Below, piece after piece: positions 4,926-6,310 of a DNA stretch of 6,310 nt (position 1 is the first letter of the stretch; each line of letters starts with the position of its first letter). The translations under genes and the position numbers were made by a program. The notes beneath the pieces were generated by a model. That model did not search any database, had not been told where the DNA came from, and saw only the letters and a list, made by a program, of their open reading frames with translations. Source of the DNA: Planctomycetaceae bacterium (GTDB lineage Bacteria > Planctomycetota > Planctomycetia > Planctomycetales > Planctomycetaceae); the NCBI GenBank assembly GCA_020426125.1, contig JAGQQQ010000540.1, positions 1-6,310 on the forward strand, written 5' to 3'.

Positions 4926-6310
4926 ATGCAAAAACCACAAATCTGGGTCATCGGGAGTGCTGCGGACTGTGATCTGGTCGTTGATCGGCCGACCGTCTCC
5001 GGCCATCACTGCCGTCTGGTGAAAATTGGCGAGAAATTCTTTCTCGATGACCTGGATTCGACGAATGGGACTTTCGTCAATGGGAATACTGTCAGGGAAC
5101 GCACGGAGATTTCTCGGTCGGATCAGATCCTGCTCGGATCGAATGTCGCCATGCCTTGGCCGAATTCGACGCAACTCGCTCTTCCCGAGATGGCACCAGC
5201 ATTGCCAGCGGGGCCAAAGTCACTTCCCCGATCCGCCGGGAACTCCCTCCCGGCAAAGGGATTGATGATTGGACGGGAAGAGGGCAACGACATTGTCCTC
5301 CCGTATCCCATGGTCTCTGCCCGTCACGCTCGGATTGTCCCTGCGAATGGCTCCTATCTCCTAGAGGATCTCGGATCTTCGAACGGAACCTTTCTAAATT
5401 CGCCGTCGAATCGGATTCAAAAGTCCCCGTTGAATCCCACGGACGTCGTTTACTTCGGTTCGATGCGTGTCCCCGCGTCCCGTTTAATTGGCAAGACGGT
5501 CAAGGCCGGCGCGCAGTCGCAGCAGGAGGTCGGTTTTCGTGGAGAGGAGATGGTCCTCGGACGGGATCCGAGTTGCGATCAAGTCCTGGCCTATCCCATG
5601 ATTTCGGGACGGCATGCCCGGATCTTCCGACGTGATGGCTCGCTGCTGGTGGAAGACCTCGGCTCGGCCAATGGCACATTTGTCAACGGCCATCGGATTC
5701 GGGGAGCGACTCCCATCGAACCGGGGGACACGATTGGACTGGGATCCTTTACCTTTCGGCTCACTGCGAATCAGACCTTCGAGCGTCGCGACTATCGCGG
5801 AAATGTGACCATCGAAGCGAAGGATGTCTCCGTTGTCGTGCCGGGGAAGAAGTTGCTGGAAGAGATCTCGCTGACGATCTATCCCACCGAATTCGTCGGG
5901 CTGATGGGCCCCAGCGGCGCGGGAAAAACGACATTGATGAACGCTCTGAATGGGTACACCCGTCCGACATCCGGGCAGATCCTGTTCAATGGCCAGGACC
6001 TTTATGAGAACTATGGCCAGTTTGCCCATCAGCTCGGATACGTCCCGCAGGACGACATTATCCATCGCGATTTGACCGTCGGCCAAGCACTCTACTACAC
6101 CGCCAAGCTCCGTCTTCCTCCGGATACGTCCGATGAGGAAATTCGAGCCCGCATAAAAAAGGTCATTAAGCAGCTCGGACTCGAAGGAACCGAAGAGGTC
6201 TTGATTGGCTCACCCGAAAAGAAAGGGATCAGCGGCGGACAACGCAAACGTGTCAATCTGGCGATGGAACTGCTCACGGACCCGTCGGTCTTGTTTCTCG
6301 ACGAGCCAAC
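4926..6310 (+). CDS. ABC transporter ATPase (ABCG-like) with three N-terminal FHA domains, 3' partial
   Basis: The first 461 residues are visible; the frame is open to the right edge. FHA 1 (about 5-78) reads WVIGS, then VSGHH and DSTNGTFVNG; the usual Arg of GR is Ser11. FHA 2 (about 112-187) reads LMIGR, VSARH, DLGSSNGTF. FHA 3 (about 208-280) reads MVLGR, ISGRH, DLGSANGTFVNG. FHA 2 and 3 share YPM-(V/I)-S-x-RHARI, which suggests a recent duplication. The ATPase starts near 295: Walker A GPSGAGKTT (328-336), Q-loop Q375 in VPQDDIIHRDLTV, signature ISGGQRKRVNLAMEL (435-449), and Walker B VLFLDEP (455-461), where the window ends. These motifs are of the ABCG/White type, in which a membrane domain normally follows on the same chain; I expect an ABC-2 permease beyond the edge. 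By analogy with Rv1747, Ser/Thr kinase phosphorylation probably controls export; the substrate is unknown. No Shine-Dalgarno precedes ATG 4926, but the first FHA strand begins just after it, which supports that start. Confidence 0.92.
   Translation, partial: MQKPQIWVIGSAADCDLVVDRPTVSGHHCRLVKIGEKFFLDDLDSTNGTFVNGNTVRERTEISRSDQILLGSNVAMPWPNSTQLALPEMAPALPAGPKSLPRSAGNSLPAKGLMIGREEGNDIVLPYPMVSARHARIVPANGSYLLEDLGSSNGTFLNSPSNRIQKSPLNPTDVVYFGSMRVPASRLIGKTVKAGAQSQQEVGFRGEEMVLGRDPSCDQVLAYPMISGRHARIFRRDGSLLVEDLGSANGTFVNGHRIRGATPIEPGDTIGLGSFTFRLTANQTFERRDYRGNVTIEAKDVSVVVPGKKLLEEISLTIYPTEFVGLMGPSGAGKTTLMNALNGYTRPTSGQILFNGQDLYENYGQFAHQLGYVPQDDIIHRDLTVGQALYYTAKLRLPPDTSDEEIRARIKKVIKQLGLEGTEEVLIGSPEKKGISGGQRKRVNLAMELLTDPSVLFLDEP

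Noticed and set aside
5156..5635. A 159-codon + strand open frame in another phase within the FHA-ABC gene
   Set aside because: The correct frame, starting at 4926, is uninterrupted to the window end and carries all FHA and ABC motifs; this frame is an out-of-phase shadow.
5484..6086. A 200-codon minus-strand open frame inside the FHA-ABC gene
   Set aside because: It lies opposite FHA domain 3 and Walker A of a well-supported protein and shows no recognisable domain.

Overview
The window looks like ordinary chromosomal DNA of a planctomycete (Planctomycetota). This rests on gene content, not on any marker gene: an MMPL/RND exporter with the 'FLPGDVPS' and 'LSYGLLSDLPQDEPSV' signatures common in that phylum, a stand-alone DUF971 protein, and an FHA-rich protein followed by an ABC ATPase with N-terminal FHA domains. 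Most genes lack an obvious Shine-Dalgarno sequence, which also fits. GC content is moderately high by eye. There are no tRNA or rRNA genes, insertion sequences, CRISPR arrays or other signs of mobile DNA.

Layout, left to right. Positions 2-217 (+) are the proline-rich end of a gene that enters from the left. It converges on a DUF971 (GBBH-like N-terminal domain) gene at 265-588 (-). A 279-bp divergent intergenic region (589-867) holds a likely promoter and a striking cluster of GAAAC/GTTTC half-sites with a dyad. It leads into a full-length MMPL transporter at 868-3459 (+). The end of that gene overlaps by 13 bp the end of a convergent 82-residue membrane protein gene at 3447-3695 (-). A second divergent intergenic region (3696-3896) contains nested inverted repeats.

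The right third is a phospho-signalling/transport pair on the + strand. A zinc-ribbon protein with two FHA domains (3897-4859) is followed 66 bp downstream by a protein with three FHA domains and an ABCG-like ATPase (4926 to the window edge, cut just after Walker B). Five FHA domains in two adjacent genes suggest an exporter controlled by Ser/Thr phosphorylation, as known for the two-FHA mycobacterial transporter Rv1747. The kinase, substrate and permease domain are not in the window. The two genes are in the same reading frame, separated by a single TAG and 22 open codons.

I found no clear evidence of an entirely new system. The best leads are the five-FHA ABC module, the half-site array upstream of the MMPL gene, and the competing inverted repeats upstream of the FHA pair.
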